The notes: generated by a model not told the origin, from the letters alone. 64,000 bases of DNA from DASWNP01 sp036399175 (GCA_036399175.1 DASWNP010000051.1:1-64000), one strand, 5' to 3'; shown: positions 48,309 through 57,092, numbered from the stretch's first letter. Made by a program: numbers and translations.

Positions 48309-50831
48309 TTGATTACGCGAAACAACTTCGGCGCGGCGGCACTGTCGGCCATGCTCCTCTTCGCCCCTCTCACAACCGTTCGCGCCGGCGCTCCTGCCAG
48401 CGCCACGCTTCTCGACCCTGACGCTCTCCTGAACGTCTCTGTAGCACAGGACGACGAGCCGAGCGATGCCGAGCAGAACATGTTCACCAAAGGGCAGGGG
48501 CTCTACATACAGGGTCGTTACGAGCAGGCCGTCAGCGTGCTTCGAGATTTTCTCAAAAACTATCCGAACAGCGTCATCACAGACCTCACGCTGCTCTGGC
48601 TCGGTCGCTCCTACATGCAGCTTGGACGCTTGCAGGAGGCCGAGCAGATAGGCCAGCGCCTGCGCGCCATCCGCGACACGCCCTTCATAGACATCTACGA
48701 CAGCGAGCTTCAGGCGGCGCGCACCGACCGCCGCACGCCCGTCAATTCGCCCCCTGCGACCGAGCCGCGCACCACCGCGACGACTCCGAGCGAAGTAGCT
48801 TCGACGACCGCGACGACTACTGCTCCCGTCGCCCCGCGCTCGACTCCGGCCTCTCGAACCCCGACGCTCATCGTAAGACCGACGCCGACGCCCGAAGTGG
48901 CGCGCGGGCCCAGCTTAGCCGAGCGCCGCGCCGCCGCACGCGCCGAGCGCAGGCGACGCGCGCAGGAGAACGCCGCGCGCACTGCTGCTACCGCTCCGAC
49001 TACGACCGCCGCGCAACCCTCGGCGCTTGCCTCGAACGCTACGGCGAACCCGGTCGTTCCGAGACAAGCTCCGCCGACGACTTCGAGACAGCCCGCGCGT
49101 CAGTCGCAGCGCAACACGGCAGCAGGCCAGCAGATCGCTTCAAACACTCAGCCCGCGCGCACGAATACGACGACGCGCACCACTACACCGCCCGCCGTTC
49201 GTCCGCCCGTCGCCGCGCCGTCGCCCGTCGCGACTCGTCCCGTCGAGACCAGCAGCGACCCTGCGCTCTCTACGGCCACGACCACCGCGCCCGTCACGAC
49301 GCCGTTGAGCCAGCCCGTCGATACGCAGACGCCGCCTTCGTCCGGCAGCCTGAGCTTTACGGTCAAACAGGTTCCCAATCTCAATCTCGCTCTGCGCCGC
49401 CCCGCGCTCGCCGCGTCTCCGGGTCAGCAGGTGCAACTGCCTCTGACCGTCACCAACACCGGCAACAAGGAAGACCAGTTCCGGCTTGAGACCGACCTGC
49501 CCGCCGAGTATCAGCCGACCTTCAGTCTCGCGCAGGGCGGCTCGGATACGGGGCTTCCAATCCTGATTACGCGCCAGCTTGCGCGCGGCGAAAGCCTCGA
49601 AGTTCTCCTCAACGTGCGCATTCCAGACGCCGCGCCCGACAACCAGCAGCGCAAGTTCTTCGTCCGCGCCGCTTCGCAGTCGAACAACGAAATCCAGCGT
49701 ATCGAAGATGCTTCGCTGACGGTGGTCGCGGCCTCTCTGGCCGCCACGACCGGCGTCTCGCAGGAGACGGTCATGCCCGGCGAAACCTTCACGCAGACCA
49801 TCTCCGTGCGCAATCAGGGCAGCGCCACCGCCAAGAGCGCGCGCGCCGATTTCGTCTTCAACCCCGACTTTGAGTTAGTCAGCGCAAACCCGAGCCCACT
49901 CGTCTACGACCGCGCTTCTCGCACGGCCATCTGGAGTTTGGGCGATGTGGATTCGCGCGGCGGGCGCGACATCAGCGTCACGCTGCGCGCCGTCCCCGAT
50001 GCGCTCGCCAACACGCGCACGCTCGGTCGCGGCACGATGCGCACCGCCTCTCTCATCGTGCCCTCAAACTTCGACGGCCCTTCGGTTAACGTCGGGCGCG
50101 TCACGCGCGCACGCATCGACTCGGTCTCTTCCGGCCTGACGGCGACGCCGGGCGATACGGTCTACATTCCCTTCGTCGTCCGCAACCCCGGCAACTACAA
50201 CGAGAGCTTCGACCTGAGAATCACCGCGCCGGGCGCGCCCGCCGGAACTATCTACGCCGATACGAACGGCGACGGGCGTCATCAGGACTCGGAGCCCGCC
50301 GTCACGCAGACCACTCCGGTCGATGCGCGCGGCGGCCAGTTCCCTCTGCTGCTCCGCGTAGACATTCCGCGCTCGACGGCCGACCGGCAGCAGTACGCCT
50401 ACAACGTCGTCGTGCGCTCGCTGCTGTCGAGCAACGTGGCGAGCGAAGCCGCGACGGTTCTGACCGTCGCCGCTCCGCGCGTGCGCGTGCGCTCCGAGCA
50501 GGGCACGGGCGAAGTCTCGCCGGGCGACACCTTCTTCTATCGTCTCGTGCTCGTCAACGACGGCGGCGGACTGGCGAAGAACCTCATCGTCAACGAATCT
50601 CTGCCGAGCGCGCTTGAGTTCGTCTCATCCGACCCGTCGCTCTCGACGAGCGATGCGGCGGGCGGCGCGCAGCGTTTCACCTGGCGCGTCGCCGAGCTTG
50701 CGCCCGGCGATACGACCGTTCTCTTAGTCACCGTGCGCCTGCGTCCGAACGTCGCCGCCGACCAGACGCTCTCGCCCACACACACGCTGACTTATCAGGA
50801 CACCAACGGCAACAGCTATACGGGACGCTAG
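48309..50831 (+). CDS. Exported TPR and DUF11-like repeat protein
   Basis: The 840-residue protein has a signal peptide (AALSAMLLFAPLTTVRAGA). A TPR-like unit at about 55-120 (GLYIQGRYEQAVSVLRDFLK, LLWLGRSYMQLGRLQEAEQI) is followed by about 200 residues of Thr/Pro/Ala-rich low complexity. At least four beta-sandwich repeats of the DUF11/COG1361 kind come next (VQLPLTVTNTGNKEDQFRLE, FTQTISVRNQGSATAKSARA, VYIPFVVRNPGNYNESFDLR, FFYRLVLVNDGGGLAKNLIV). Likely a surface or periplasmic structural protein. The TTG at 48309 is supported by GGAGG with 9-base spacing. It follows the export gene. Confidence 0.82.
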   Translation: MITRNNFGAAALSAMLLFAPLTTVRAGAPASATLLDPDALLNVSVAQDDEPSDAEQNMFTKGQGLYIQGRYEQAVSVLRDFLKNYPNSVITDLTLLWLGRSYMQLGRLQEAEQIGQRLRAIRDTPFIDIYDSELQAARTDRRTPVNSPPATEPRTTATTPSEVASTTATTTAPVAPRSTPASRTPTLIVRPTPTPEVARGPSLAERRAAARAERRRRAQENAARTAATAPTTTAAQPSALASNATANPVVPRQAPPTTSRQPARQSQRNTAAGQQIASNTQPARTNTTTRTTTPPAVRPPVAAPSPVATRPVETSSDPALSTATTTAPVTTPLSQPVDTQTPPSSGSLSFTVKQVPNLNLALRRPALAASPGQQVQLPLTVTNTGNKEDQFRLETDLPAEYQPTFSLAQGGSDTGLPILITRQLARGESLEVLLNVRIPDAAPDNQQRKFFVRAASQSNNEIQRIEDASLTVVAASLAATTGVSQETVMPGETFTQTISVRNQGSATAKSARADFVFNPDFELVSANPSPLVYDRASRTAIWSLGDVDSRGGRDISVTLRAVPDALANTRTLGRGTMRTASLIVPSNFDGPSVNVGRVTRARIDSVSSGLTATPGDTVYIPFVVRNPGNYNESFDLRITAPGAPAGTIYADTNGDGRHQDSEPAVTQTTPVDARGGQFPLLLRVDIPRSTADRQQYAYNVVVRSLLSSNVASEAATVLTVAAPRVRVRSEQGTGEVSPGDTFFYRLVLVNDGGGLAKNLIVNESLPSALEFVSSDPSLSTSDAAGGAQRFTWRVAELAPGDTTVLLVTVRLRPNVAADQTLSPTHTLTYQDTNGNSYTGR

Positions 50832-50856
50832 CACTGATAGCTCGAAGGGACACGGG

Positions 50857-50912
50857 GAAGACGCGGGCGCACGGCCAGCCTCTCGGAGGCAAGCCGCAGC
50901 GCCCGCGTCTTC
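50857..50912 (+). terminator. Strong hairpin after the DUF11-like gene
   Basis: A perfect 14-bp GC-rich stem (GAAGACGCGGGCGC with its complement at 50899-50912) encloses 28 bases that contain a further stem. There is no T-run behind it, so it may be a weak terminator or an mRNA-stabilising hairpin. Confidence 0.55.
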
Positions 50913-50947
50913 TCGTCTCTACGGCTACCGCCCCCGCCGCCAAGAGC

Positions 50948-51505
50948 TTGACGCCCGCCGCTCGACGCCGCCTCACGCACCTTCTCATCTTCAAATCCAT
51001 CTTCGAGCTGCTGCTCGTCGCGGCGCTCGCCGTCGGCTTTCACTTCGTCAACTTTCATTCAGACTTCCGAGGCGCGCTCGACCGCGCCGACTCTCGTCAG
51101 GCTTCCGGGTGGGTCATCGACGCCTCGCGCCCGGAAAGACCCGTCGAGGTGCAGCTCTACGTCGATGGCAGCTTCGCGGCGAGCGCGCGCGCCGACCGTG
51201 AGCGCCGCGACGTGCAGCAGGCCGGGCACGCCTTCGACGATTGGCACGGCTTCCTCTTCCAGATGCCCGCGCTCCCCGTCGGAGAGCACGAAGCGCGCGT
51301 CTATGCACTTCAGGAAAATCACGCGGGCACGAGAACCCCTGTGCTTCAACTCGTCGGCCATCCCGTGCGCTTCCGCGTCGAAGCGACGGAGACGAGCATG
51401 AAGGGAAGCGCGCAAAAGGCAGGAACAGAGAGCCACCTGCAAAAGACGGAAACGGAGAGCCCCTCGCTTATCGACGGCGCGAAGGAAGGAGACGTGCGGC
51501 CTTGA
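50948..51505 (+). CDS. Membrane-anchored protein of unknown function
   Basis: The 185-residue protein is not recognised. It has one N-terminal transmembrane helix (IFELLLVAALAVGFHFVNF) and an extracytoplasmic beta-rich domain: ADSRQASGWVIDASRPERPV, VQLYVDGSFAASARADRERR, FDDWHGFLFQMPALPVGEHE, ARVYALQENHAG. The alternating pattern GWV..VQLYVDG..HGF.F..P suggests an immunoglobulin-like sandwich. The C-terminal 35 residues are charged and probably disordered. The TTG at 50948 is a weak start choice. It overlaps the next gene by four bases, so the two act together. Confidence 0.6.
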   Translation: MTPAARRRLTHLLIFKSIFELLLVAALAVGFHFVNFHSDFRGALDRADSRQASGWVIDASRPERPVEVQLYVDGSFAASARADRERRDVQQAGHAFDDWHGFLFQMPALPVGEHEARVYALQENHAGTRTPVLQLVGHPVRFRVEATETSMKGSAQKAGTESHLQKTETESPSLIDGAKEGDVRP

Positions 51506-52239
51506 GCTTCGCCACGCACGACGGCGGCGGCGACGCGACGACGGCGAACACAGCCGCCGCGACGCGCGGGTCGCACGTCTTCTCGACGAGAGACGACCGC
51601 GCGCTGGCCGCCTGGGAAATCGTCTCCGTCGTCTCGACGGTGCTCGTCGGCGAGTGGGTCGTCTTCTCGGTCGGCGGCGGAAGTCAGTTGTTGGTGATGA
51701 TTCCTCTCACCCTCGCCCTCGGCTTCATCTTCTGTTCGCACCGGCTCTGGCGAGAATCGGCGCGCGAACTGGGCTGGCGTCTCGACAATTTCAAGGAGGC
51801 CGCGCGTCTCCTTGCTTTCCCCATGCTCGCCGCTAGCGCCGCGCTCGTCGCCTTCGGCCTTTTCAACGGCTATCTCGATTTCACAAGATGGCGCGGCGGC
51901 CAATCCGTCTTTGGCATCCCCGCGCTCGGCTTTCTCTGGGGGCTCGCGCAGCAATACGTCCTCCAGTCTTTCATCAACCGCCGCGCCCAAATCATCTTCG
52001 GACGCGGAGCGCGCAGCATCCTGCTCGTCGCCGCGCTCTTCGCCGCGCTCCACCTCCCCAACCCGACCCTCGCCGTCGCCACCTTCGCGGGCGGCCTTCT
52101 CTGGGCTTCCGTCTTCCAGCGCGCCCCAAACCTCTTCGCCCTCGCCCTCTCCCACTCCCTGATGACTTGGATACTCGCCTCCACCATCCCGCCCTCCATC
52201 CTTCAGGGCTTGCGAGTCGGCTACAAATTCTTCTCGTAA
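51502..52239 (+). CDS. CPBP-family intramembrane protein with degenerate active site
   Basis: The 245-residue polytopic protein has about seven hydrophobic segments. The CPBP/Abi pattern is seen as LAQQYVLQSFINRRAQIIFG (usual EExxxR box), VAALFAALHLPNPTLAVATF (FxxxH box) and LFALALSHSLMTWIL (final His box). The two catalytic Glu of the first box are Gln-Gln, so peptidase activity is doubtful or altered. The TTG at 51502 overlaps the preceding stop codon, with AAGGAG upstream. Related proteins occur in exopolysaccharide/exosortase-type clusters, consistent with the neighbours. Confidence 0.8.
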   Translation: MSFATHDGGGDATTANTAAATRGSHVFSTRDDRALAAWEIVSVVSTVLVGEWVVFSVGGGSQLLVMIPLTLALGFIFCSHRLWRESARELGWRLDNFKEAARLLAFPMLAASAALVAFGLFNGYLDFTRWRGGQSVFGIPALGFLWGLAQQYVLQSFINRRAQIIFGRGARSILLVAALFAALHLPNPTLAVATFAGGLLWASVFQRAPNLFALALSHSLMTWILASTIPPSILQGLRVGYKFFS

Positions 52240-52363
52240 ATCGTGAATCGTCAATCGTAAATAGTGCTCGGAAGGCTCTCCAGCTATACGCATACTCCCC
52301 GAGCTTCAAGCTTCCCTAAACTCAAACTATTCACGATTTACGATTTACCATTCACTAATTTAC
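52236..52363. repeat. Tandem-unit inverted repeat (GTAAATC/GTGAATC/GTCAATC units)
   Basis: The left arm GTAAATCGTGAATCGTCAAT then CGTAAATAGTG begins at the stop codon of the CPBP-like gene. The right arm ACTATTCACGATTTACGATT then TACCATTCACTAATTTAC runs into the rnpB promoter. Units are shared with the copy at 27369. Confidence 0.88.
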
Positions 52364-52388
52364 GTGTTCAACGCCGGTTTGCTATAAT
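52359..52388 (+). promoter_or_regulatory. Promoter of rnpB
   Basis: A perfect TATAAT at 52383-52388 and TTTACG at 52359-52364 (18-base spacer) place transcription start within a few bases of the predicted RNA 5' end near 52400. The -35 lies in the last bases of the tandem-unit repeat. Confidence 0.75.
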
Positions 52389-52400
52389 TGAACGCGCCGT

Positions 52401-52912
52401 GATTGAGAGCGCGGGTCGGGCGGTCGCCGCCTCGTCCGAAAGGATGAGGGGGAGGAAAGTCCGAACACTACAGGGCAGCGAGCCCGCTAACGGCGGGGCA
52501 TCCGGCGTCAGAAGCGACTGCATAGCGGTCGTCTTCAGCACGAAGGATGACGACAAGTGCAACAGAAAACAGACCAGCCGACGCCCGTTCGATAACGCGT
52601 CTCGAAAGGGACGCGACGAGCGGCGGGTGATGGGTGAAATGGTGCGGCCTTTCGAGGCTTAAAGTAAGAGCGCACCGGCGCGTGTGGCGACATGCGCGGC
52701 CAGGCAAACTCCTCGCAGTGCAAGACCAAATAGGGAGGCGTCAGAGAGGGCTGCCCGCCCGAAGTCGCGCTTTCTAGAAGAGAGCGCGCTACGACCTCCG
52801 GGTAGGTCGCTTGACCCAACTGGCAACAGTTGGGCTAGATGAATGATCGTCGCTCCGGTCTCTTAAAAAGACCGGAGAACAGAATTCGGCTTACAGACCC
52901 GCGCTCTCAATC
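52401..52912 (+). ncRNA. rnpB: RNase P RNA, bacterial class A
   Basis: The catalytic RNA of RNase P matures tRNA 5' ends. Conserved cores are clear: GAGGAAAGTCCG at 52452-52463, AGTGCAACAGA near 52556, GGGTGAAA near 52634, TAAGAGCGCACC near 52664, the AAACTCC...GCAAGACCAAATAGG segment near 52708-52735, GGTAGGTCGCTTGACCC near 52801 and TAGATGAATGATCGTC near 52835. The ending is CAGAATTCGGCTTACAGACC. P1 pairs GATTGAGAGCGCGGGTC with 52896-52912. At about 512 bases it is well above the usual 350-400; extra stems are seen near 52505-52555 and as an insertion (GCCTTTCGAGGC) in the usually short loop before TAAGAGCGCACC. Confidence 0.96.
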
Positions 52913-53021
52913 ACGACGCTCTTTCAAATCCTGCAATCCGAGCTTCCAAAATCAGACTGCTCCGTCCGGCCAGTGCCCGCAAGCTTCAGCCGACCGGAGA
53001 GAAGAGAGGGAAACGAAGAGC

Positions 53022-53288
53022 ATGGCGAACCGCAAAGGGGTCTTCATCGGGGCTTATGTTCCATCGGAACTCAAGGAGTCTCTGCGCCAGAGAGCCGCCG
53101 CCGAGCATCGCACACTCTCGCAGGAGATTACGCGCATTCTGGAAGAAGCCGTCAAGGGACGCAGACTTCCGCCCGGCGTCATCGACCGCCGCTCTCCCAA
53201 TTCGCCCCTGCGCCGCCGCAACAGCGACCCGCCCGAACGCCGCCGCAAAGGCGACCTGCCCTTCAGCAGCAACGCTTCCGACGAATAG
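53022..53288 (+). CDS. Small ribbon-helix-helix (Arc-like) protein
   Basis: The 88-residue protein's first 50 residues look like an Arc/CopG ribbon-helix-helix: GVFIGAYVPSELKESLRQRA, AAEHRTLSQEITRILEEAVK. The tail (LRRRNSDPPERRRKGDLPFS) is Arg/Pro-rich and probably disordered or nucleic-acid binding. No toxin gene is adjacent; it lies between rnpB and a TPR gene. The ATG at 53022 is chosen because upstream codons belong to the end of rnpB. Confidence 0.75.
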   Translation: MANRKGVFIGAYVPSELKESLRQRAAAEHRTLSQEITRILEEAVKGRRLPPGVIDRRSPNSPLRRRNSDPPERRRKGDLPFSSNASDE

Positions 53289-53295
53289 AATTCAA

Positions 53296-53381
53296 GGCAG
53301 AAGTAAAAAGGCAAAAGGCAAAGGTGACGACAGGCGAGAGGTCTTCACTTTTGCCCTTTGCCTTTTTACCTTTGCCTTCTG
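53296..53381. repeat. Tandem-unit inverted repeat (GGCAAAA/GGCAAAGG units)
   Basis: The left arm has GCAGAAGTAAAAAGGCAAAA then GGCAAAGGTGA. The right arm has TTTTGCCCTTTGCCTTTTTA then CCTTTGCCTTCTG. They pair over about 30 bases. Confidence 0.87.
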
Positions 53382-53452
53382 TTTCGCCTTTGACAGCGCG
53401 GTTTGCTAAACTTTCATCCATCCGAACAGGGTTGCTGTCTGATTTGTAAATC

Positions 53453-54256
53453 GTGAACAAGCAAAAGATTCTCTATCTCGTCGTCGGCCTGCTGGCCGGA
53501 TTCATCGTCGGTTTCCTCTTCACCAACCAGGTGAACAGGAAGGAGCAGGACTCTCTGCGCGCCGAGCTAGCGCGTCTGCGCGCCGCCGCGCCGAAGACTA
53601 ACGATGCTAAGAGCAATACACCTGCCTCCGCCGATTCTGCGACGCCGCAGCAACTCTCCGATGAAGAGCTGCGCAAGGCCATCGCCAAAGGCGACGCCAA
53701 CCCCGCCGACATCGAGCTACAGCGCAAGCTCGGACAGGGGCTCTATCTCTACGCGATAAACTTCGGCAACACTTCGATTCTGCCCGACGCCCTGCGACTG
53801 CTCAAGCGCGCCTACGACGCCAACCCGAAGGATTACGAAACGACCGTCATGCTCGGCAACGCCCATTTCGACATGGGACAGAGCGGCGACTCCGCGCAGA
53901 TAGACGAAGCTCGCGTCTATTTCACAAAGGCGCTCGAAGTCAAACCCGAAGCCCCCGACGCGCTCACCGCCCTCGGTCTCACCTATTTCTTCGACCAGCC
54001 CTCGGACGCACCGCGCGCCATCAGGGAATACCGCAAGGCGCTCGCCCGAAACGCGCGGCACGAAGTGGCCTTGCAGAGTCTCGCCGCCGCCCTCATCTCA
54101 ACCGGCGACTTTAAGGAAGCAGAGCAGAGGCTCGACCAGTTGCAGCAGGTCAATTCCTCTAACGCCGCGCTCGCCGACCTGCGCGCACAGCTCGCGCAGA
54201 AGATGAACGCCGACAATCAGCAGCGCGCCGCAGGCGACGCAAAGGAGCGCGATTGA
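53453..54256 (+). CDS. Membrane-anchored TPR protein
   Basis: The 267-residue protein has an N-terminal transmembrane helix (ILYLVVGLLAGFIVGFLFTN), a short coiled segment (QDSLRAELARLRAAAP), a disordered Ala/Ser/Asp linker and a TPR array at about 85-240 (LQRKLGQGLYLYAINFG, LRLLKRAYDANPKDYETTVM, ALEVKPEAPDALTALGLTYF, AIREYRKALARNARHEVALQ). It resembles CcmH/NrfG-like assembly scaffolds facing the periplasm, but the function is unknown. It starts at a GTG and overlaps the next gene by four bases. Confidence 0.8.
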   Translation: MNKQKILYLVVGLLAGFIVGFLFTNQVNRKEQDSLRAELARLRAAAPKTNDAKSNTPASADSATPQQLSDEELRKAIAKGDANPADIELQRKLGQGLYLYAINFGNTSILPDALRLLKRAYDANPKDYETTVMLGNAHFDMGQSGDSAQIDEARVYFTKALEVKPEAPDALTALGLTYFFDQPSDAPRAIREYRKALARNARHEVALQSLAAALISTGDFKEAEQRLDQLQQVNSSNAALADLRAQLAQKMNADNQQRAAGDAKERD

Positions 54257-54579
54257 AATACCTTCTCATCCTCGCTCTGCTCCTCTTAGTCGGCGGCTTT
54301 CTCTACTGGCGTCTGCGCCCCTACATCCAGATGGCGCGCCGCGCCCTCGGCTTCATGCGCGACCTGCGCCAGGTCAATCTCAGCGCCAGCGCCCCTGACC
54401 TGCCCCGACCAAAAAACGCCGCCTCCGCCAACGAGCGTCTCACGCCCTGCGCCGCCTGCGGCACATGGACGCCCGCCTCCCGCGCCCTCTCCCTTCGCTC
54501 ATCTTCCTCCGTCTACTGCTCCGCCGCCTGCCTCGAACGCGCCGCCGACCAGCCCCGCCGCACCAAAACGATGAAGTAG
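54253..54579 (+). CDS. Small membrane protein with C-terminal zinc-ribbon-like cysteines
   Basis: The 108-residue protein has an N-terminal transmembrane helix (YLLILALLLLVGGFLYWRLR) and a cytoplasmic tail with LTPCAACGTWTPASRAL and SVYCSAACLERAA. The C-x2-C...C-x3-C spacing is typical of a TRASH/YHS-like or PP0621-type zinc ribbon. It starts at a TTG overlapping the stop codon of the TPR gene, so the products probably work together at the membrane. Confidence 0.7.
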   Translation: MKYLLILALLLLVGGFLYWRLRPYIQMARRALGFMRDLRQVNLSASAPDLPRPKNAASANERLTPCAACGTWTPASRALSLRSSSSVYCSAACLERAADQPRRTKTMK

Positions 54580-54697
54580 GACAGCTGAACGCGGAACGAA
54601 AGAAGAATTGAATCACTGGCTCATCGGTTCATTGAATCATTGAATCAATGAATCAATCTCTTCAGTTCATCGTTCATCGTTCCGCGTTCATCGTTTC
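54580..54697. repeat. Tandem-unit inverted repeat (GTTCATC and TGAATCA units)
   Basis: The left arm has GCTGAACGCGGAACGA, the centre a TGAATCATTGAATCAATGAA run which is itself palindromic, and the right arm CATCGTTCATCGTTCCGCGT then TCATCG. The right end covers the stop codon of the MFS gene. Confidence 0.82.
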
Positions 54698-56175
54698 GCA
54701 CCGCGTGCTCCCCAGAAGAAGAAGATGGTGGAGACGAGGAGGGCGAAGGGGGTGATGAGGAGGGCGGTGGAGAGGTGCTGGCGCGAGGCGTCGATGCCGA
54801 CGGCGTTGGCGAGGGCGGCGAGTGTCCGGAAGCCGCCGGTTTTGAGGGAGTCGGAGAGAAGGCCGACGGCGGCGCGCGAGATGGCGTCGCCGAAGGTGTG
54901 AATGACGACGATGTTGAGCGCGACGGCCATGGCGCGCACGTGAGTCGGGACGCTTTCGAGCAGGATGGCGTGAAAGGGCGCGTTGCTGATGAAGAGCATC
55001 GTGACGGAAATGAAGATGGCGGGCAGGAAGATGCGCGCATCGACGGCGACGAGGCCGACGATGGTCGGCAGGATGCCGAGCAGCGTGCTGACGGCGCAGA
55101 CCAGAAAATATGCGTTCTGTCTTTTGGCGGCGACGCGGTCGGCGAGCCAGCCGCCGCCGAAAGTGCCCGCGGCCCCGGCCAGAAGGACGACCACGCCGAG
55201 CGTTATCGCCGCCGAAGTTTCGCTCATCCCTTTGTCGCGCACGAGCAGAACGGTCGCCCACGTCGCAAACGCGCCGAGCGCGAAGGTCAGCGCCGTGTAA
55301 CCTATGGTCGAGATAAGCCAGTCGCGCGTGCGCAGAATGCGCCAGGCCGACTTCCAGGATGATTCGCCCTGTTGTCTCTCGACGAGTGCGCGCGACGTTT
55401 CCGAAGGGCTCTCGGCTATCTCTTCGAGCGCCGTCTGTGCGTCCGCATCGGCGTCGGCGTGCGGCTCGTCGGTCGCGCCGCGCACGGGTTCTTTTAAACG
55501 CCAGACCATCGCGGCGGTAATGAGTCCGGGCACGCCGACAATCATAAAGGCGACGCGCCAGCCGAAGAAATGCGCGAGCACGCCGCCGATGACGAAGCCG
55601 AGCGCAAAGCCCATCGGAATCGCGGCCTGAAACACTCCGAGGGCGGTGGCGCGTCTCTGCGGCGGGAAGTAGTCGGCGATGAGGCTCGGCGTGATGGTCG
55701 AATAGGCCGACTCGCCGACGCCGACCGCCGCGCGCACGAGGCAAAGCGCGAGCGCCGCGCCCGAAAGCATGATGGTCGCATTGACGAGCGGAAGCTGTAG
55801 GTTGAGCGACGAGGGCAGAAAGGGGAGTCTATCGACGAAGCCTGTGACGGCGGTGGCGATGCTCCAGATGACCGCAGCGCTCGCCATCAATTTCGCGCGC
55901 GGGTAGCGGTCGCCGAGTCGTCCGAACAGAGGCGCGAGCACGGTGAAGGAGAGCAGCAGCGCAGCTTCCATGTAGCCGAGTTCGGCGTCGGTCAGGTTCA
56001 ACTCGGCGTCCTTAAGCATGACGGGCGCGACGGCCGGGAGCACCTGCCGGTCGATGTAGTTCAGGAAGTTGACCAGCGAGAGGATGCCGAGAGCGTAGAA
56101 CGAATAGCGTGGGACGCTCGGCGTCGAAGCGGCGTCAGAAGATTTTGCAGGAGTCATCTCGCCGGAAATCTCCAT
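54688..56175 (-). CDS. MFS transporter (Spinster/Spns-like)
   Basis: The 495-residue transporter has twelve hydrophobic segments. MFS motifs: NYIDRQVLPAVAPVM in helix 1, LGRLGDR-type loop FGRLGDRYPRAKLMASA after helix 2, RAAVGVGESAYSTITPSL in helix 4 and FPPQRRATALGVFQAAIPMG. These signatures match the Spns/sphingolipid-transporter-like group (hexuronate-type superfamily). A central loop of about 60 residues is acidic and disordered. The substrate is unknown. The start could be six codons later. It follows a metalloenzyme gene on the same strand by 14 bases. Confidence 0.88.
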   Translation of the reverse strand: MEISGEMTPAKSSDAASTPSVPRYSFYALGILSLVNFLNYIDRQVLPAVAPVMLKDAELNLTDAELGYMEAALLLSFTVLAPLFGRLGDRYPRAKLMASAAVIWSIATAVTGFVDRLPFLPSSLNLQLPLVNATIMLSGAALALCLVRAAVGVGESAYSTITPSLIADYFPPQRRATALGVFQAAIPMGFALGFVIGGVLAHFFGWRVAFMIVGVPGLITAAMVWRLKEPVRGATDEPHADADADAQTALEEIAESPSETSRALVERQQGESSWKSAWRILRTRDWLISTIGYTALTFALGAFATWATVLLVRDKGMSETSAAITLGVVVLLAGAAGTFGGGWLADRVAAKRQNAYFLVCAVSTLLGILPTIVGLVAVDARIFLPAIFISVTMLFISNAPFHAILLESVPTHVRAMAVALNIVVIHTFGDAISRAAVGLLSDSLKTGGFRTLAALANAVGIDASRQHLSTALLITPFALLVSTIFFFWGARGAKR

Positions 56176-56189
56176 CGGTGTTGGGATGC

Positions 56190-57092
56190 TTAGAGCCTGG
56201 CAGACGCACGCACGGTCAGCGTTTCGACGATGGCTGGGGTGATGTCGGCGAGCGACCGGACGCGGCGCGCAAACGATTGGCGAGCTGCGCCCCAGACGAG
56301 CGTCGGCACGGGGTTCAGAGTATGATTGCGCGTCGAGAGGTCTTCGATGTTGCCGTGATCGCTCGTCAGAACGACGGTCGTGCGCGACAAATCGACGCGC
56401 CCGAGCACGCTTCTCACAAACGCGGCGAGCGCGGCGACGACTTTGAGCGAGCCTTCCAAATCCTGTTTGTGCCCCATGTGGTCGGTGATGAAATATTCGT
56501 AGAGCGTGAAGCGATGCTCGAAGGCCACGCGCGCGAGCACTTCAGCCGCTTCTTCCGGCGTTCGTGCGGAAACCTCTTCGCCGGATTCAATCAGCAGACG
56601 GTTCGTGAAATCGTGGTAGAGCGAGCGACCCGCGCGCAGGTCGTCCATGTCGTTGAAGCGCATTCCGGCGGCCTCGACCGCGACTGTTGTGGCCGAAACC
56701 CAGCGCGGGCGCGTCTCGAAGAATCGACGCGTGTAGGTGTTGGCGAAGATGTTGGGAGCGATGCCCACCTCTTTGAGTTGTCGGAAGATGGAAGACGCGC
56801 GAATGATTTCGCGCATCGCTTCGTTAGGAAAACCCTGCTTGTGATAGCCGAGCCGGGCGGGGGCGTTGATGCCGGTCAGAATCGTCGTTTGCCCCGAGGC
56901 GCTCTGCGGTCGGCCTTCGACGCCGAGCCGCGCATCGGTCTCGACGAGCAGCCCGTCGAAGGGGAGCGCGGGCGTCTCGTCCTGAAAGACGGCGAGCGGC
57001 GCTGCCGCGTCGGCGTCGAGACGTGCGAGCGGATTGTGCTCGCCGCGCGTGCCGATGCCGAGCCCGTCGATGAAGATGAGAAGCAGCGACAT
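56190..57092 (-). CDS. Alkaline-phosphatase-superfamily metalloenzyme (phosphopentomutase/PGM-like)
   Basis: The protein has 300 residues from the chosen ATG. Metal-binding and nucleophile motifs are SLLLIFIDGLGIG (Asp), ASGQTTILTGINAP (Ser/Thr nucleophile loop), YFITDHMGHKQD and VVLTSDHGNIEDL, with a further His in NHTLNPVPTLV. This is the pattern of cofactor-independent phosphoglycerate mutase and phosphopentomutase, but the protein is shorter and lacks the large insert domain, so the reaction is not known. The start at 57092 (MSLLLIF) is taken in preference to 57110. Upstream of the MFS gene in the same operon. Confidence 0.82.
   Translation of the reverse strand: MSLLLIFIDGLGIGTRGEHNPLARLDADAAAPLAVFQDETPALPFDGLLVETDARLGVEGRPQSASGQTTILTGINAPARLGYHKQGFPNEAMREIIRASSIFRQLKEVGIAPNIFANTYTRRFFETRPRWVSATTVAVEAAGMRFNDMDDLRAGRSLYHDFTNRLLIESGEEVSARTPEEAAEVLARVAFEHRFTLYEYFITDHMGHKQDLEGSLKVVAALAAFVRSVLGRVDLSRTTVVLTSDHGNIEDLSTRNHTLNPVPTLVWGAARQSFARRVRSLADITPAIVETLTVRASARL

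Noticed and set aside
52264..52662. Open frames inside the RNase P RNA gene
   Set aside because: The region folds and reads as rnpB with all conserved cores; the frames are incidental.
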